A stretch of 64,000 nucleotides of DNA, taken from the NCBI RefSeq assembly GCF_000017805.1, contig NC_009767.1:1674001-1738000 (forward strand), read 5' to 3'. The translations under genes were made by a program, and so were the position numbers. The notes below the pieces were generated by a model. It was not told the origin of the DNA and made no database searches. It was given only the letters and a program-made list of their open reading frames with translations. The stretch's first letter is position 1. Each line of letters begins with the position of its first letter. Source of the stretch: Roseiflexus castenholzii DSM 13941. Lineage in GTDB: Bacteria; Chloroflexota; Chloroflexia; Chloroflexales; Roseiflexaceae. Below are positions 36,237 through 44,878 of the stretch, piece by piece.

Positions 36237-36984
36237 CACGCCATCCCAGCGTGCGCAGATACGCGCGATCTGCGTCTGTCAGAACAGCGCGCGCCAGCAG
36301 ATCGGGTCGCCGCTCGAGCGTCCGGCGCAATCGTTCACGCCGCCGCCACTGCGCCACCTCGCCGTGATGACCGGAGACCAGCACCGGTGGCACTTCCCGC
36401 CCTTCCCACACGGCGGGACGGGTGTACTGTGGATATTCCAGCAACCCATCGCTAAACGACTCTTCGGCGGCAGATTCGGCATCGATCACGCCAGGAACCA
36501 GGCGCGCCACCGCATCGATCACCACCATTGCAGCCAGTTCGCCGCCGGTCAACACATAGTCGCCGATCGACAACTCCCGGTCGATCAACGCCGCGCGCAC
36601 TCGTTCGTCCACCCCTTCATACCGTCCACAAACCAGCACCAGGCGCGGGCACGTCGCAAGTTCGGCAGCAATGCGCTGTGTGAACGGCTCACCATCGGGG
36701 GTCATCAGGATGACCGGCGGTTTGGGCGCCGATTCTCCTGTATCGTTGTCGGTCATTGCCAGCACTGCGCGAATGCAGGCGGCAAGTGGTTCTGGCTTCA
36801 TCACCATGCCTGCGCCGCCGCCATAGGGGGCGTCGTCTGTCGTGCGGTGACGGTCGGTGGCGTAGGCGCGAATATCGTGGAGGACGACGGAAATGCGCCC
36901 GGCCTGAATTGCCCGCTTGAGAATGCTTTCACTCAGCGGACCCGTGAACATCCCCGGAAACAGTGTCAGAACGTCGAACCGCAT
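36139..36984 (-). CDS. trmD: tRNA (guanine-N1)-methyltransferase
   Basis: A 281-residue SPOUT methyltransferase that makes m1G37 in tRNAs. 'FDVLTLFPGMF' at the N-terminus, 'DDAPYGGGAGMVMKPEPL', 'VCGRYEGVDERV' and 'SIGDYVLTGGELAAMVVIDA' (the trefoil-knot SAM site) are intact. The last 28 residues are not family sequence: they are two copies of ADDSTRIATDRDG encoded by the invading CGGAT repeat, which also supplies the stop. The enzyme core is complete, so it is expected to work. Confidence 0.93.
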   Translation of the reverse strand: MRFDVLTLFPGMFTGPLSESILKRAIQAGRISVVLHDIRAYATDRHRTTDDAPYGGGAGMVMKPEPLAACIRAVLAMTDNDTGESAPKPPVILMTPDGEPFTQRIAAELATCPRLVLVCGRYEGVDERVRAALIDRELSIGDYVLTGGELAAMVVIDAVARLVPGVIDAESAAEESFSDGLLEYPQYTRPAVWEGREVPPVLVSGHHGEVAQWRRRERLRRTLERRPDLLARAVLTDADRAYLRTLGWRVPVAGGADDSTRIATDRDGADDSTRIATDRDG

Positions 36985-37120
36985 GGCTGCATTGTAGCAC
37001 AGACCGTCCGCCTCGGCACGCCTGTGAGGTGACAATCATATCACGTGTAAACTTGACAAAACTAATCAAATAATGCAAGATATACTCGCAGTCTTCCTTC
37101 ACAATGACAGGAGCAACGTC

Positions 37121-37618
37121 ATGACCCGTTTCGATGAATTCCTGAAAGCAAATGAAGCCTTTGCCGCCAATTTCACCCATGGTGATCTCGCCATGCCCCC
37201 CGCGCGCAGGGTCGCTGTCGTCGCCTGTATGGACGCCCGCCTGCATCCTGAGAAAGTGCTGGGGATCGATATCGGCGACGCGCATGTGATCCGCAATGCC
37301 GGTGGTCGCGCCCACGACGCGATCCGTTCACTTGTGATCTCGCAGCAATTGCTGGGAACGCGAGAGATTGTGGTGTTGCACCACACCGACTGCGGGATGC
37401 TGACGTTCACCAATGAGCAACTGGCGGCGAAGATCGCTGCCGATCTCAATGTGCATGTGGAGGGGCAGGATTTTCTGCCATTCGCCGATCTCGAGCAGAG
37501 TGTGCGCGATGATGTGGCATTGCTGCGCAACTCGCCGTTGATCCCGAAGGATATCCCGATCAGTGGTGCGATCTACGACGTTCGCACCGGCAGGGTGCAC
37601 GAGGTGGTGCGAGCGTAG
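37121..37618 (+). CDS. beta-class carbonic anhydrase
   Basis: A 165-residue zinc enzyme interconverting CO2 and bicarbonate. The Zn ligands and catalytic Asp are in 'VVACMDARL' (Cys, Asp-Arg dyad) and 'VLHHTDCGM' (His, Cys). It is the short, mycobacterial Rv1284-like type. ACAGGAG lies before ATG 37121. It is transcribed away from trmD. Confidence 0.9.
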   Translation: MTRFDEFLKANEAFAANFTHGDLAMPPARRVAVVACMDARLHPEKVLGIDIGDAHVIRNAGGRAHDAIRSLVISQQLLGTREIVVLHHTDCGMLTFTNEQLAAKIAADLNVHVEGQDFLPFADLEQSVRDDVALLRNSPLIPKDIPISGAIYDVRTGRVHEVVRA

Positions 37619-37629
37619 TGCCGATCGAC

Positions 37630-37679
37630 ATCGAGCGACGACCTCTCGAGGTATTCAAACGGAGAGGTCGTTGCTCGAT
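37630..37679 (+). terminator. long inverted repeat after the carbonic anhydrase
   Basis: The 18-bp arms ATCGAGCGACGACCTCTC and GAGAGGTCGTTGCTCGAT differ by one base, with a 14-nt loop, 12 bp after the stop. It lacks a T-run, so termination is likely but not certain. Confidence 0.55.
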
Positions 37680-37783
37680 GAGACGAGCGTGTCGTTTCCA
37701 TGTGCAGATTTCTTCCTCATATGTGCAAATCGTAGCAGGCGCTGGAGCGCCTTATCACCCCTCGTTCGAGAATGACCGTATAG
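37680..37783. other. intergenic, nothing seen
   Basis: About 100 bp of unremarkable sequence before the repeat elements. Confidence 0.4.
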
Positions 37784-38026
37784 TACCAATGACGATTGAA
37801 GATGCCGCATTCTTGTCATTGTGGAGAAGGTGGTCAGATCGAAGAGGACGATTAAGTACCAATGAAGATTGAAGATGCCTCATTCTTGTCATTCCGCGCG
37901 CAGCGACGGGTCATGCCGCGCGCAGCGACGGGTCATGCCGCGCGCAGCGAGGAATCGAAGCGGGTCGCCCAAGACCCCTCGCTCTGCTCGGGGTGACCAT
38001 GCCGGATGGTCACCGGTCATTGGTAT
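37784..38026 (+). mobile_element. MITE-like palindromic element, copy 3 (nested)
   Basis: It begins TACCAATGACGATTGA and ends TCATTGGTAT. A second element start (TACCAATGAAGATTGA) lies inside at about 37857, and GCGCGCAGCGACGGGTCATGC is partly triplicated after it. It looks like one copy inserted in or fused with another. Confidence 0.75.
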
Positions 38027-38320
38027 ACCGTCGATCCGACTCGCTCATCGTCTCACAGGCTTCAGCAAGAAGTTCAGCCAACACCTCAGTATGAGGGTTT
38101 CTCTGACCGGGAGGGTAGAGCGGGCGCGCGGAGCGCCGGTCTGCAAGGGAGAGCAGAGTGGGTGTGCGGACCTCTGATCCAGTCGGAAGTGCATCAGTTC
38201 GGTTTACCATAACGGGTGATGATGACGTCCTCTCCACGATTGGCGGCATCGAGGATATCGCGCCAGCGGGTGCGGGCATCGTCGCTGTTCAAGATACGAC
38301 GAGTCGTGGCATCCTCCGTA
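38027..38320. other. region between two MITE-like elements, no gene
   Basis: About 290 bp. Short frames only; none has a ribosome site or family resemblance. Confidence 0.45.
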
Positions 38321-38471
38321 ATACCAATGACGATTGACGATGCCGCGTGCGTGTCATTCCGAGCCCTTCGCTTCGCTCAGGGTAAACGCAGCGAGGAATC
38401 CGAGCGGGTTCGCGCACGACCCCTCGCGCTGCTCGGGGTGACAATGCCGGATGGTCACAGGTAATTGGTAT
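38321..38471 (+). mobile_element. MITE-like palindromic element, copy 4
   Basis: A 151-bp full copy with the same ends and interior as copy 1. Confidence 0.85.
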
Positions 38472-38697
38472 AAGAGATCGTGAGCATCTTACGCAGATAG
38501 AAGGAGACCCTTCGTGCCTTTGTATCTCCGCGGTTCCGTATGCACCATCCGCTTCCCCTATTTCTGCGTTACACTAGGGGAAACGGGTATTGTTGGCGTG
38601 TTCGGCGGGGTCAGGTCTGTGCAGGACAGGTCTGAGACCTGCCCTCGCGGGGAGCGCCGGACGCGCACAACAGGTGTAGTTCCTGGAGGCATCTTGT

Positions 38698-39165
38698 ATG
38701 GCAGACCAACGGCTCAACGTCGGCGATCCGGCGCCGGATTTCACGGCGATGACTGACTCTGGAGACACGATCCGGCTCTCCGATTTTCGTGGGAAACGGG
38801 TCATTCTCTACTTCTATCCGAAGGATGATACGTCCGGTTGCACAACGCAGGCATGCGGCTTCCGCGACGCCTATCCGCAGATTGAGGAGAAGAACGCTGT
38901 TGTGCTCGGCGTCAGTCCCGATGGTGTCAAGTCGCACCAAAAGTTCAAGACCAGGCATAATCTGCCGTTTACGCTGCTCGTCGATGAAGATCACACCATC
39001 GCCGAGGCATATGGCGTCTGGGCTGAAAAGTCGATGTATGGAAAGAAGTATTGGGGAATTGAGCGCAGCCACTTCGTCATCGACGAAAACGGCATGATTG
39101 TCGAAGCAGCGGTGAAAGTCAAGCCCGAAGAGAGCGTGAAGCGCGCCGTTGCAGCGCTTGGCTAA
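38698..39165 (+). CDS. bcp: thiol peroxidase (BCP/PrxQ type)
   Basis: A 155-residue peroxiredoxin reducing H2O2 and organic peroxides. The peroxidatic Cys and the resolving Cys five residues later are in 'DDTSGCTTQACGFRD', the PrxQ arrangement. 'YFYPKD' precedes them and 'GVWAEKSMYGKKYWGIERS' follows. TGGAGG lies before the ATG. Its stop overlaps the stop of the convergent Uma2 gene by four bases. A palindrome AGGTCTGAGACCT lies in its leader. Confidence 0.93.
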   Translation: MADQRLNVGDPAPDFTAMTDSGDTIRLSDFRGKRVILYFYPKDDTSGCTTQACGFRDAYPQIEEKNAVVLGVSPDGVKSHQKFKTRHNLPFTLLVDEDHTIAEAYGVWAEKSMYGKKYWGIERSHFVIDENGMIVEAAVKVKPEESVKRAVAALG

Positions 39166-39773
39166 ATCGTCGTATCCGGCGCACCGGTGAACAGGTCGGC
39201 GACGCGGAAGGCGATGTCGGGCAGACAGGCGAACGCAACCTGCGCCGTCGCCTCCGCGACCTGCGGCGGAGCGTAGCGACCGGGGGCTTCGAGCAGGTAA
39301 CGCCGCACCTGGCGCGCCTCCGGGTCCACAATCGCATACTCAGGGACGCCGGCCGCCGCATACGCCGCCAGTTTCACCCGTTCATCGTAGGCGCGCGTCC
39401 CCGGCGACAGCACCTCGACAATCAGGTCGGGAACGCCGTAGATTCGTCCATTGCGGAACAGATCGGCGCGCGATTGCAGCACCACCACGTAGTCGGGCTG
39501 CACCGGGTCGCAACCCGGCATAATCACGCCGATCGGCGCCGGGAAACAGTATGCCAGCCCCGCATCTTCCGCCGGGATACCGATGAAGCGCTCGAGACGG
39601 CGGATAATCCACTGATGGAAACTGTGCGGCGCCGTGGTCATGTAGAGCACTCCATCGATTATCTCGTAGCGGTTGCCGTCATCGGGGAGCGCCTCCCAAT
39701 CCGCCAGCGTCCAGCGCCCCTGGAGCGGACCGGCGACGACCGGCGAGTCGGTTTTGATCACGAGCGCAGTCAT
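39162..39773 (-). CDS. Uma2 family protein (DUF820), copy 1
   Basis: A 203-residue PD-(D/E)xK-fold protein of the Uma2 family, which is abundant in cyanobacteria and Chloroflexota and is a putative restriction-like endonuclease. 'RYEIIDGVLYMT', 'QPDYVVVL' (active-site Asp) and 'PDLIVEVLSPGTRAYD' (E-V-LSP) are visible. It is the downstream member of a tandem pair, 30 bp after copy 2. Its biological role is not known. Confidence 0.85.
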   Translation of the reverse strand: MTALVIKTDSPVVAGPLQGRWTLADWEALPDDGNRYEIIDGVLYMTTAPHSFHQWIIRRLERFIGIPAEDAGLAYCFPAPIGVIMPGCDPVQPDYVVVLQSRADLFRNGRIYGVPDLIVEVLSPGTRAYDERVKLAAYAAAGVPEYAIVDPEARQVRRYLLEAPGRYAPPQVAEATAQVAFACLPDIAFRVADLFTGAPDTTI

Positions 39774-39803
39774 GGGTTCTCTTCCACAACACGTATTGAT
39801 CGC

Positions 39804-40415
39804 CTACACCGTCGTATCCGGCGCACCGGCGAACAGGTCGGCGACGCGGAAGGCGATGTCGGGCAGACAGGCGAACGCAACCTGCGCCGTCGCCTCCGCG
39901 ACCTGCGGCGGAGCGTAGCGACCGGGGGCTTCGAGCAGGTAACGCCGCACCTGGCGCGCCTCCGGGTCCACAATCGCATACTCAGGGACGCCGGCCGCCG
40001 CATACGCCGCCAGTTTCACCCGTTCATCGTAGGCGCGCGTCCCCGGCGACAGCACCTCGACAATCAGGTCGGGAACGCCGTAGATTCGTCCATTGCGGAA
40101 CAGATCGGCGCGCTCGGCGCGAATGAAGATCAAATCTGGCTGCACCGGATCAAAGCCTGGCATAATCACGCCGATCGGCGCCATGAACATATAGCCAAGA
40201 CCACGCTCCCTGACCGGCAACCCGACGAACTGGATCAGCGAAAGAATGATCCACTGATGGAAACTGTGCGGCGCCGTGGTCATGTAGAGCACTCCATCGA
40301 TTATCTCGTAGCGGTTGCCGTCATCGGGGAGCGCCTCCCAATCCGCCAGCGTCCAGTGCCCCTGGAGCGGACCGGCGACGACCGGCGAGTCGGTTTTGAT
40401 TACGAGCGCAGTCAT
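39804..40415 (-). CDS. Uma2 family protein (DUF820), copy 2
   Basis: A 203-residue paralogue of the preceding entry and exactly the same length. N- and C-terminal parts are almost identical at the DNA level, while a central stretch (about residues 55-100) is clearly diverged: 'ILSLIQFVGLPVRERGLGYM' against 'IRRLERFIGIPAEDAGLAYC'. The active-site pattern is preserved. ATG 40415 has GGGAGG upstream. It starts 14 bp after the formamidase stop. Confidence 0.85.
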   Translation of the reverse strand: MTALVIKTDSPVVAGPLQGHWTLADWEALPDDGNRYEIIDGVLYMTTAPHSFHQWIILSLIQFVGLPVRERGLGYMFMAPIGVIMPGFDPVQPDLIFIRAERADLFRNGRIYGVPDLIVEVLSPGTRAYDERVKLAAYAAAGVPEYAIVDPEARQVRRYLLEAPGRYAPPQVAEATAQVAFACLPDIAFRVADLFAGAPDTTV

Positions 40416-40429
40416 GGGTCCTCCCTTTT

Positions 40430-41368
40430 TCAGCGAAACACGCTCAATGCCATGTAGAACGACACGCACCAGTTAGGCGCGTCTACGATCTGACTGATGC
40501 GCAGGTCGCCTGCCAGACTGCACAGGATGTAAGCGTCCTCGCGGCTCAACCCTTTCTCACGCTCCAGCCACGCGATCATGTCGCGTACCGCGTTCTGCGC
40601 ATTTGTCATCAGGTCGGGTCCGATCGCCGTGGTGACGAAATATCCCTTCTCGTCATAGGCGGGCTGGATCGGTCCTGGCGGCGTGAAGAACTGATAGCTC
40701 CAGGGGCGCAGACTGCGTCCTTTGAGCACGTTGAAGCGCAGGCTGAACTGCATTGGGCACTCAATGCCGGTGACGCACACTTCGCCATCTCCCTGCGCCG
40801 CGTGACAGTCGCCTGACGAGAAGAGCGCTCCCGGCACGAAAACCGGCAGGTACAGTTTTGCGCCGACATTCAGGTGGCGTGTGTCGATATTGCCGCCTGC
40901 CTTGCCGCACGGCAGCACGTCGAATGCGCCCGGTTCATCGAGCGCCACCCCCATAGTGCCACAAAACGGCTGGATCGGGATGTGAATGTCGTCGCGCAGC
41001 GGCGCCGTGACGCCATTGCTCAGGTCGAAGTGCCGAATATACGGCGCAGTAAAATCATTCGCCAGCAGCCCCAGACCGGGAATGATGCCTGTCCATCCCC
41101 AATCGAGCGTCTGCATGCGCAGAATCTCGACTTCGAGAATATCGCCAGGCTCGGCGCCTTTGACGAAGATCGGTCCTGCCAGTGGGTACAACTGATCGAA
41201 ATCGAGATTCGTCAGCACCGACGCATCGCAGCCAGGAGTTACCTGGTTGTTCGTCACCTCAGCGGTCTCGCAGTGAACAATGTCGCCTGGCTCGATTTCG
41301 ATGGCTGGCGGCAGGCTGTTGTCCCATTTGTGATGGACCTGGTCGGGGCGGAGTGTGTGTTCTGCCAT
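40430..41368 (-). CDS. acetamidase/formamidase family protein
   Basis: A 312-residue hydrolase of the FmdA/AmdA family, which releases ammonia from formamide or acetamide. Family blocks include 'DIVHCETAEV', 'GPIFVKGAEPGDILEVEIL', 'HFDLSNG', 'GTMGVALDEPG', 'GGNIDTRHLNVGAKLYLPVF' and 'ALFSSGDCHAAQGDGEVC' (conserved Asp-His). No transporter is adjacent. It is the probable first gene of a unit with the two Uma2 genes. Confidence 0.9.
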   Translation of the reverse strand: MAEHTLRPDQVHHKWDNSLPPAIEIEPGDIVHCETAEVTNNQVTPGCDASVLTNLDFDQLYPLAGPIFVKGAEPGDILEVEILRMQTLDWGWTGIIPGLGLLANDFTAPYIRHFDLSNGVTAPLRDDIHIPIQPFCGTMGVALDEPGAFDVLPCGKAGGNIDTRHLNVGAKLYLPVFVPGALFSSGDCHAAQGDGEVCVTGIECPMQFSLRFNVLKGRSLRPWSYQFFTPPGPIQPAYDEKGYFVTTAIGPDLMTNAQNAVRDMIAWLEREKGLSREDAYILCSLAGDLRISQIVDAPNWCVSFYMALSVFR

Positions 41369-41463
41369 GGAAGATTTCTCCTGCGCACTACTCCAACGGA
41401 TTGTGGGACTTCTATTATACTATCAGTCGCTGCGTCCTGCCGATATACTGCGGCTCCCGCAGC

Positions 41464-41860
41464 GCATCCGTGTCCCAAGTTGCCGGCGGGGCGGATGATG
41501 GCACACGGATCGCCACGGATGGAGACGGATGGACACGGATAGATGATGAGAACCACATCCGCGCCAATCCGTCGCATCCGCACCCATCCGTGTCCCGGTT
41601 GCTGGCGGGCACGGGGGATAGATGGTACACGGATCGCCACGGATGGAGACGGATGGGCACGGATAGATGATGAGAACCACATCCGCGCCAATCCGTCGCA
41701 TCCGCGCCCATCCGTGTCCCAAGTTGCCGGCGGGCACGGGGGATAGACGGTACACGGATCGCCACGGATGGAGACGGATGGGCACGGATCGCTGAGTGGG
41801 CAGTATTGCCCCATCCGTAAAAATCCGTCGCATCCGCGCCCATCCGTGTCCTATCACCCC
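41464..41860. repeat. CGGAT/ATCCG palindrome cluster (copy C)
   Basis: Three units of about 120-130 bp, each CACGGATCGCCACGGATGGA runs, loop AGATGATGAGAACCAC, then ATCCG runs, separated by CCGGCGGGCACGGG-like spacers. It ends at CCCCAGATCGTGGCGGGCAC, the inverted flank of copy B. It fills most of the gap between the divergent formamidase and oxidoreductase genes, so it lies where their promoters should be. Confidence 0.85.
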
Positions 41861-41937
41861 AGATCGTGGCGGGCACGATGCCCGCGCACCCGGAACTCAT
41901 TACCCGTCACCGGTTGAAACCTCAAGGAACTGAGATC

Positions 41938-43185
41938 ATGAACAGCACCCACGATCCGCAATCGTACTGGCAAGCAACGGCGCCTGCGACGATCCTTCCT
42001 GTCGATCTTCCTCCAACCGCGAATGTCGTGGTTGTCGGCGGCGGTTTTTTCGGCGCAGCGACGACCCTGTTTCTGGCGCGTGCCGGCGCTGCGCCGATCC
42101 TGGTCGAGCAGGCGGCGCCCGCCTGCGGCGCCACCGGGCGCAACGGTGGCTTTCACGTCGTCGGAACGGCGGAAGGATATGCCGATGCCGTTGCGCGTCT
42201 GGGACGCGAAACCGCCCGCGCGATCATGCAGATCACGCTCGACAGTCGCGCATTGTTGCGACAGGCGCTTGTCGAAGAACAGATTGCATGCGACTACCGT
42301 GAGCCGGGACATCTGACTCTGGCATTGGGTGAAGCGCAGTACGCCGATCTCCAGCGCCATGTCGCCGCGCTGCGCGCCGATGGATTCGCCGCTGAACTCT
42401 TCGACCGCCAGCAGACGCAGGCGTTGATCCGCACGCCGCTCAGTGAAGAGATCACAGGAGCGTTGTATGGTCCCGAAAATGCACTGCTCCATTCGGCGCG
42501 GTTGGTGTATGGGTTGATAGCAGCCGCACAACGGCACGGCGCGCGTCTGGCAATGGCTCGGGTCGAACGGTTGGTCCCGCACAATGGTCACGTGCGCGTC
42601 ATCACCAATTGCGGCGTGGTGGAAGCGGGTGCGGTAGTGGTGACCGTCAATGCCTGGACGCGCGACCTGATCCCGACATTGCGCGACGTCATCACGCCGG
42701 TGCGCGGTCAGGCGCTGGCGTATGCCCCCATCCCGCGCGTCTTCGAACAGGGTATCGGCGCATCAGTGACCCCTACCGGCGAATACTGGCATCAAACGCC
42801 AGATGGATCGATTGTGATCGGCGGGTGCCGCGCTCTCGCGCCAGGGCGCGATGTTGGCGTCACCGAAACGGTTCCGACTCCTGAAGTGATAGCCGCCATT
42901 GAGGAGGTTCTGCCACGCCTGTTCCCGCATCTCAGTGGTCTGGAAGTCACCCGGCGCTGGGCAGGGTTGATGGCGTTCACCACCGACTACGTACCGGTCG
43001 CTGATGCTGCTCCGGCGATGCCAGGGGTGTGGGTAGCCGGCGGATTCTGCGGTCACGGCATGCCATTCGGGATGCGCTTCGGTCAGTTGCTGGCAGAAGC
43101 GGCGCTTAGCGGCGTCCTGCCCGCTGCGCTGACTCCGTTCCGCGTAACGCGCCCGACACTGCAACCACGTCATCACCAGCAATGA
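41938..43185 (+). CDS. FAD-dependent oxidoreductase (DAO family)
   Basis: A 415-residue flavoprotein of the D-amino acid oxidase/glycine oxidase-like superfamily. The FAD dinucleotide loop is 'VVVVGGGFFGAATTLFLARAG' without the final residue, about positions 30-49. 'GATGRNGGFHV' is the substrate-side motif and 'GVWVAGGFCGHGMPFG' the C-terminal FAD site. It probably deaminates a secondary or primary amine; the substrate is unknown. The last 80 bp overlap the convergent pdeM gene. Confidence 0.88.
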   Translation: MNSTHDPQSYWQATAPATILPVDLPPTANVVVVGGGFFGAATTLFLARAGAAPILVEQAAPACGATGRNGGFHVVGTAEGYADAVARLGRETARAIMQITLDSRALLRQALVEEQIACDYREPGHLTLALGEAQYADLQRHVAALRADGFAAELFDRQQTQALIRTPLSEEITGALYGPENALLHSARLVYGLIAAAQRHGARLAMARVERLVPHNGHVRVITNCGVVEAGAVVVTVNAWTRDLIPTLRDVITPVRGQALAYAPIPRVFEQGIGASVTPTGEYWHQTPDGSIVIGGCRALAPGRDVGVTETVPTPEVIAAIEEVLPRLFPHLSGLEVTRRWAGLMAFTTDYVPVADAAPAMPGVWVAGGFCGHGMPFGMRFGQLLAEAALSGVLPAALTPFRVTRPTLQPRHHQQ

Positions 43186-43822
43186 CGAACACCTGATCGT
43201 CCCGCTCAGGAGCAATGAGCGTGGCGCCGGTAAAACTGCCGAATGCCGGCAGCACACCGACCTGCGCACCAAACCAGAAACAGGGGAGGGTTGCGCGTTG
43301 TCTGCCGGCGCCGATCAATCGGGCAGCAGGATGAAGGTGCCCGGCAAGCGCGTACCCATCGGGGTGCGCTGCGGGATGATGGCGCAAGATGAAAGGCGGC
43401 ATCTGCCACGGCTCATCGAGGCAGGCGATATCCCAGGCGCTTGGCGGATCGCCAGCGCGTACATCGTGATTGCCACGCACCAGGATCAGGTCGAGACTGG
43501 CATGACGCGCTCGCCACGCTGAGACCGCCGCAAGAGTCGCAGTAGTGCGTCCGCTGCGCGCATGCAACAGATCGCCTAAAATAACGACCTTCTGCGCGTT
43601 GCATCTGGCGATGAGCCGACTGAGGCGATCCAGGTCGGCATGGGTCGTGTCTTCGGGCACGGCGACCGCTGCTGCGCGGAACGCGCTGGCTTTGCCGATG
43701 TGCGGGTCGGCAATGATCAGGGTTGCAGTGCGCTGCCAGAAAAGCGCGCGCTCCGTGAGCAACTGCACCTCTTCCCCGGCGATGATAAGGCTTGGGGGGG
43801 AAACGGTCTGATCGTCTGGCAT
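43106..43822 (-). CDS. pdeM: ligase-associated DNA damage response endonuclease PdeM
   Basis: A 238-residue calcineurin-like phosphoesterase. 'IIADPHIGKASAFR' (D-x-H), 'VILGDLLHARSG' (GD), 'LVRGNHDVRAG' (GNHD) and 'GYALAGHLHPAARL' (GHLH) match PdeM, usually encoded with an ATP-dependent ligase and an exonuclease-like protein; neither is adjacent here. The final 80 bp overlap the oxidoreductase in antisense. Confidence 0.88.
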   Translation of the reverse strand: MPDDQTVSPPSLIIAGEEVQLLTERALFWQRTATLIIADPHIGKASAFRAAAVAVPEDTTHADLDRLSRLIARCNAQKVVILGDLLHARSGRTTATLAAVSAWRARHASLDLILVRGNHDVRAGDPPSAWDIACLDEPWQMPPFILRHHPAAHPDGYALAGHLHPAARLIGAGRQRATLPCFWFGAQVGVLPAFGSFTGATLIAPERDDQVFVIAGDDVVAVSGALRGTESAQRAGRR

Positions 43823-44231
43823 ACACGTCTGCGAGTCTGTCCTCTCTCGAACCGTGCTAGAGGGGATGGGCTGCCTGATCGTTGACGTTCGGACACCGAC
43901 ACGGCTTGACGCTTCCGCCCCTCCCTGCCCGGCATGGTATCATATGCACGCAGGCGATGTGCAGTGTCGAAGAGTGCTTCATGCCATCGCAGTCGCAGAG
44001 ACATCGCTCGCCGACGACCAGCTGGAAAAAGTGCCGCGCCCCGCGCGGGCGCCCGCGATGGCGGCGGGATTGTCGAAGTTCGGCTCGTCGATGCGGCAGG
44101 TCGATTATTGAGCAACATACGATGCCAGCAGCAGACGAGTAAACGCCGATTCACAAGATTTTGCCGGGTGGAAGGATCACCGCCATAATGTTGTCGCAGG
44201 TCCGTTTTACAATAGACGCACTTTTTTCGTG
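43823..44231. other. intergenic, no gene recognised
   Basis: About 410 bp between pdeM and a divergent membrane gene. Small plus-strand frames (for example 43854-44111) lack a ribosome site and family resemblance. TTTACAAT near 44207 could be a -10 region for the next gene. Confidence 0.5.
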
Positions 44232-44672
44232 ATGATTGACTCTCCTCCACAACCGCCTACCCGCTGGCAGATGGCGCGCAGCCTGGTGCTACGCTGGCTG
44301 GTGACTTCGCTGGCGATCTTTGCCGCCATTCAGATCGTGCCCGGCATCGAGTTTGTCGGTCCCGGCTGGGAAATTGGACTGGTCGCGCTGCTGTTTGGGT
44401 TGGTCAACACGGCGTTGCGCCCGATCCTGACCCTGCTCACCTGCCCGCTGGTGCTGCTGACGCTGGGGCTGTTCACCCTGGTGATCAACGCCCTCCTGCT
44501 CTTGCTGACGGCCTATATTGCTGGCGGACTTGGGGTGCAGTTTCGCGTCGATAGTTTCTGGTCGGCGTTTCTTGGCGGACTGGTCATTGCCATCGTCAAC
44601 ACGCTGCTCCTCTGGATGGCAGGAGAAGCGCCGGTGCGCATTATTGTGCAAAACGACCGGTCGGATCGCTAA
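44232..44672 (+). CDS. phage holin family 4 superfamily membrane protein
   Basis: A 146-residue protein with four membrane helices and the family pattern 'LVLRWLVTSLAIFAAIQIVPGI', shortened here, then 'GLVNTALRPILTLLTCPL' and 'GLFTLVINALLLLLTAYIAG'. It belongs to the widespread PF04020 group; despite the name, most members are not phage genes and their function is unknown. No ribosome site is seen upstream, so a short or absent leader is possible. Confidence 0.85.
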   Translation: MIDSPPQPPTRWQMARSLVLRWLVTSLAIFAAIQIVPGIEFVGPGWEIGLVALLFGLVNTALRPILTLLTCPLVLLTLGLFTLVINALLLLLTAYIAGGLGVQFRVDSFWSAFLGGLVIAIVNTLLLWMAGEAPVRIIVQNDRSDR

Positions 44673-44680
44673 AAAGAGGA

Positions 44681-44704
44681 AACCGGTCGTCATACGACGA
44701 CCGG
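44681..44704 (+). terminator. hairpin after the holin-family gene
   Basis: ACCGGTCGT, loop CATACG, ACGACCGGT: a perfect 9-bp stem 9 bp after the stop, without a T-run. Confidence 0.5.
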
Positions 44705-44878
44705 TGGGGATAAGAGAGGACGAATGAGGGCGGCGTAGGAGGGTGTCCGGTTTGGGCGTCTGCCACGCCCTGGAGACGACCGCCGCTGTCGTCTTGCTCT
44801 TGCACCAGTATAACGTGCAGCCTGTTCAGAAAGTTGCAATGTTTCGTGAGTTTCTGCTGAGAAACAGATGAAATTCAG

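Noticed and set aside
38610..38690. AGGTCTGAGACCT palindrome before bcp as an OxyR- or PerR-type operator
   Set aside because: It does not match known operator consensus well enough, and a similar GC-rich repeat lies alongside.
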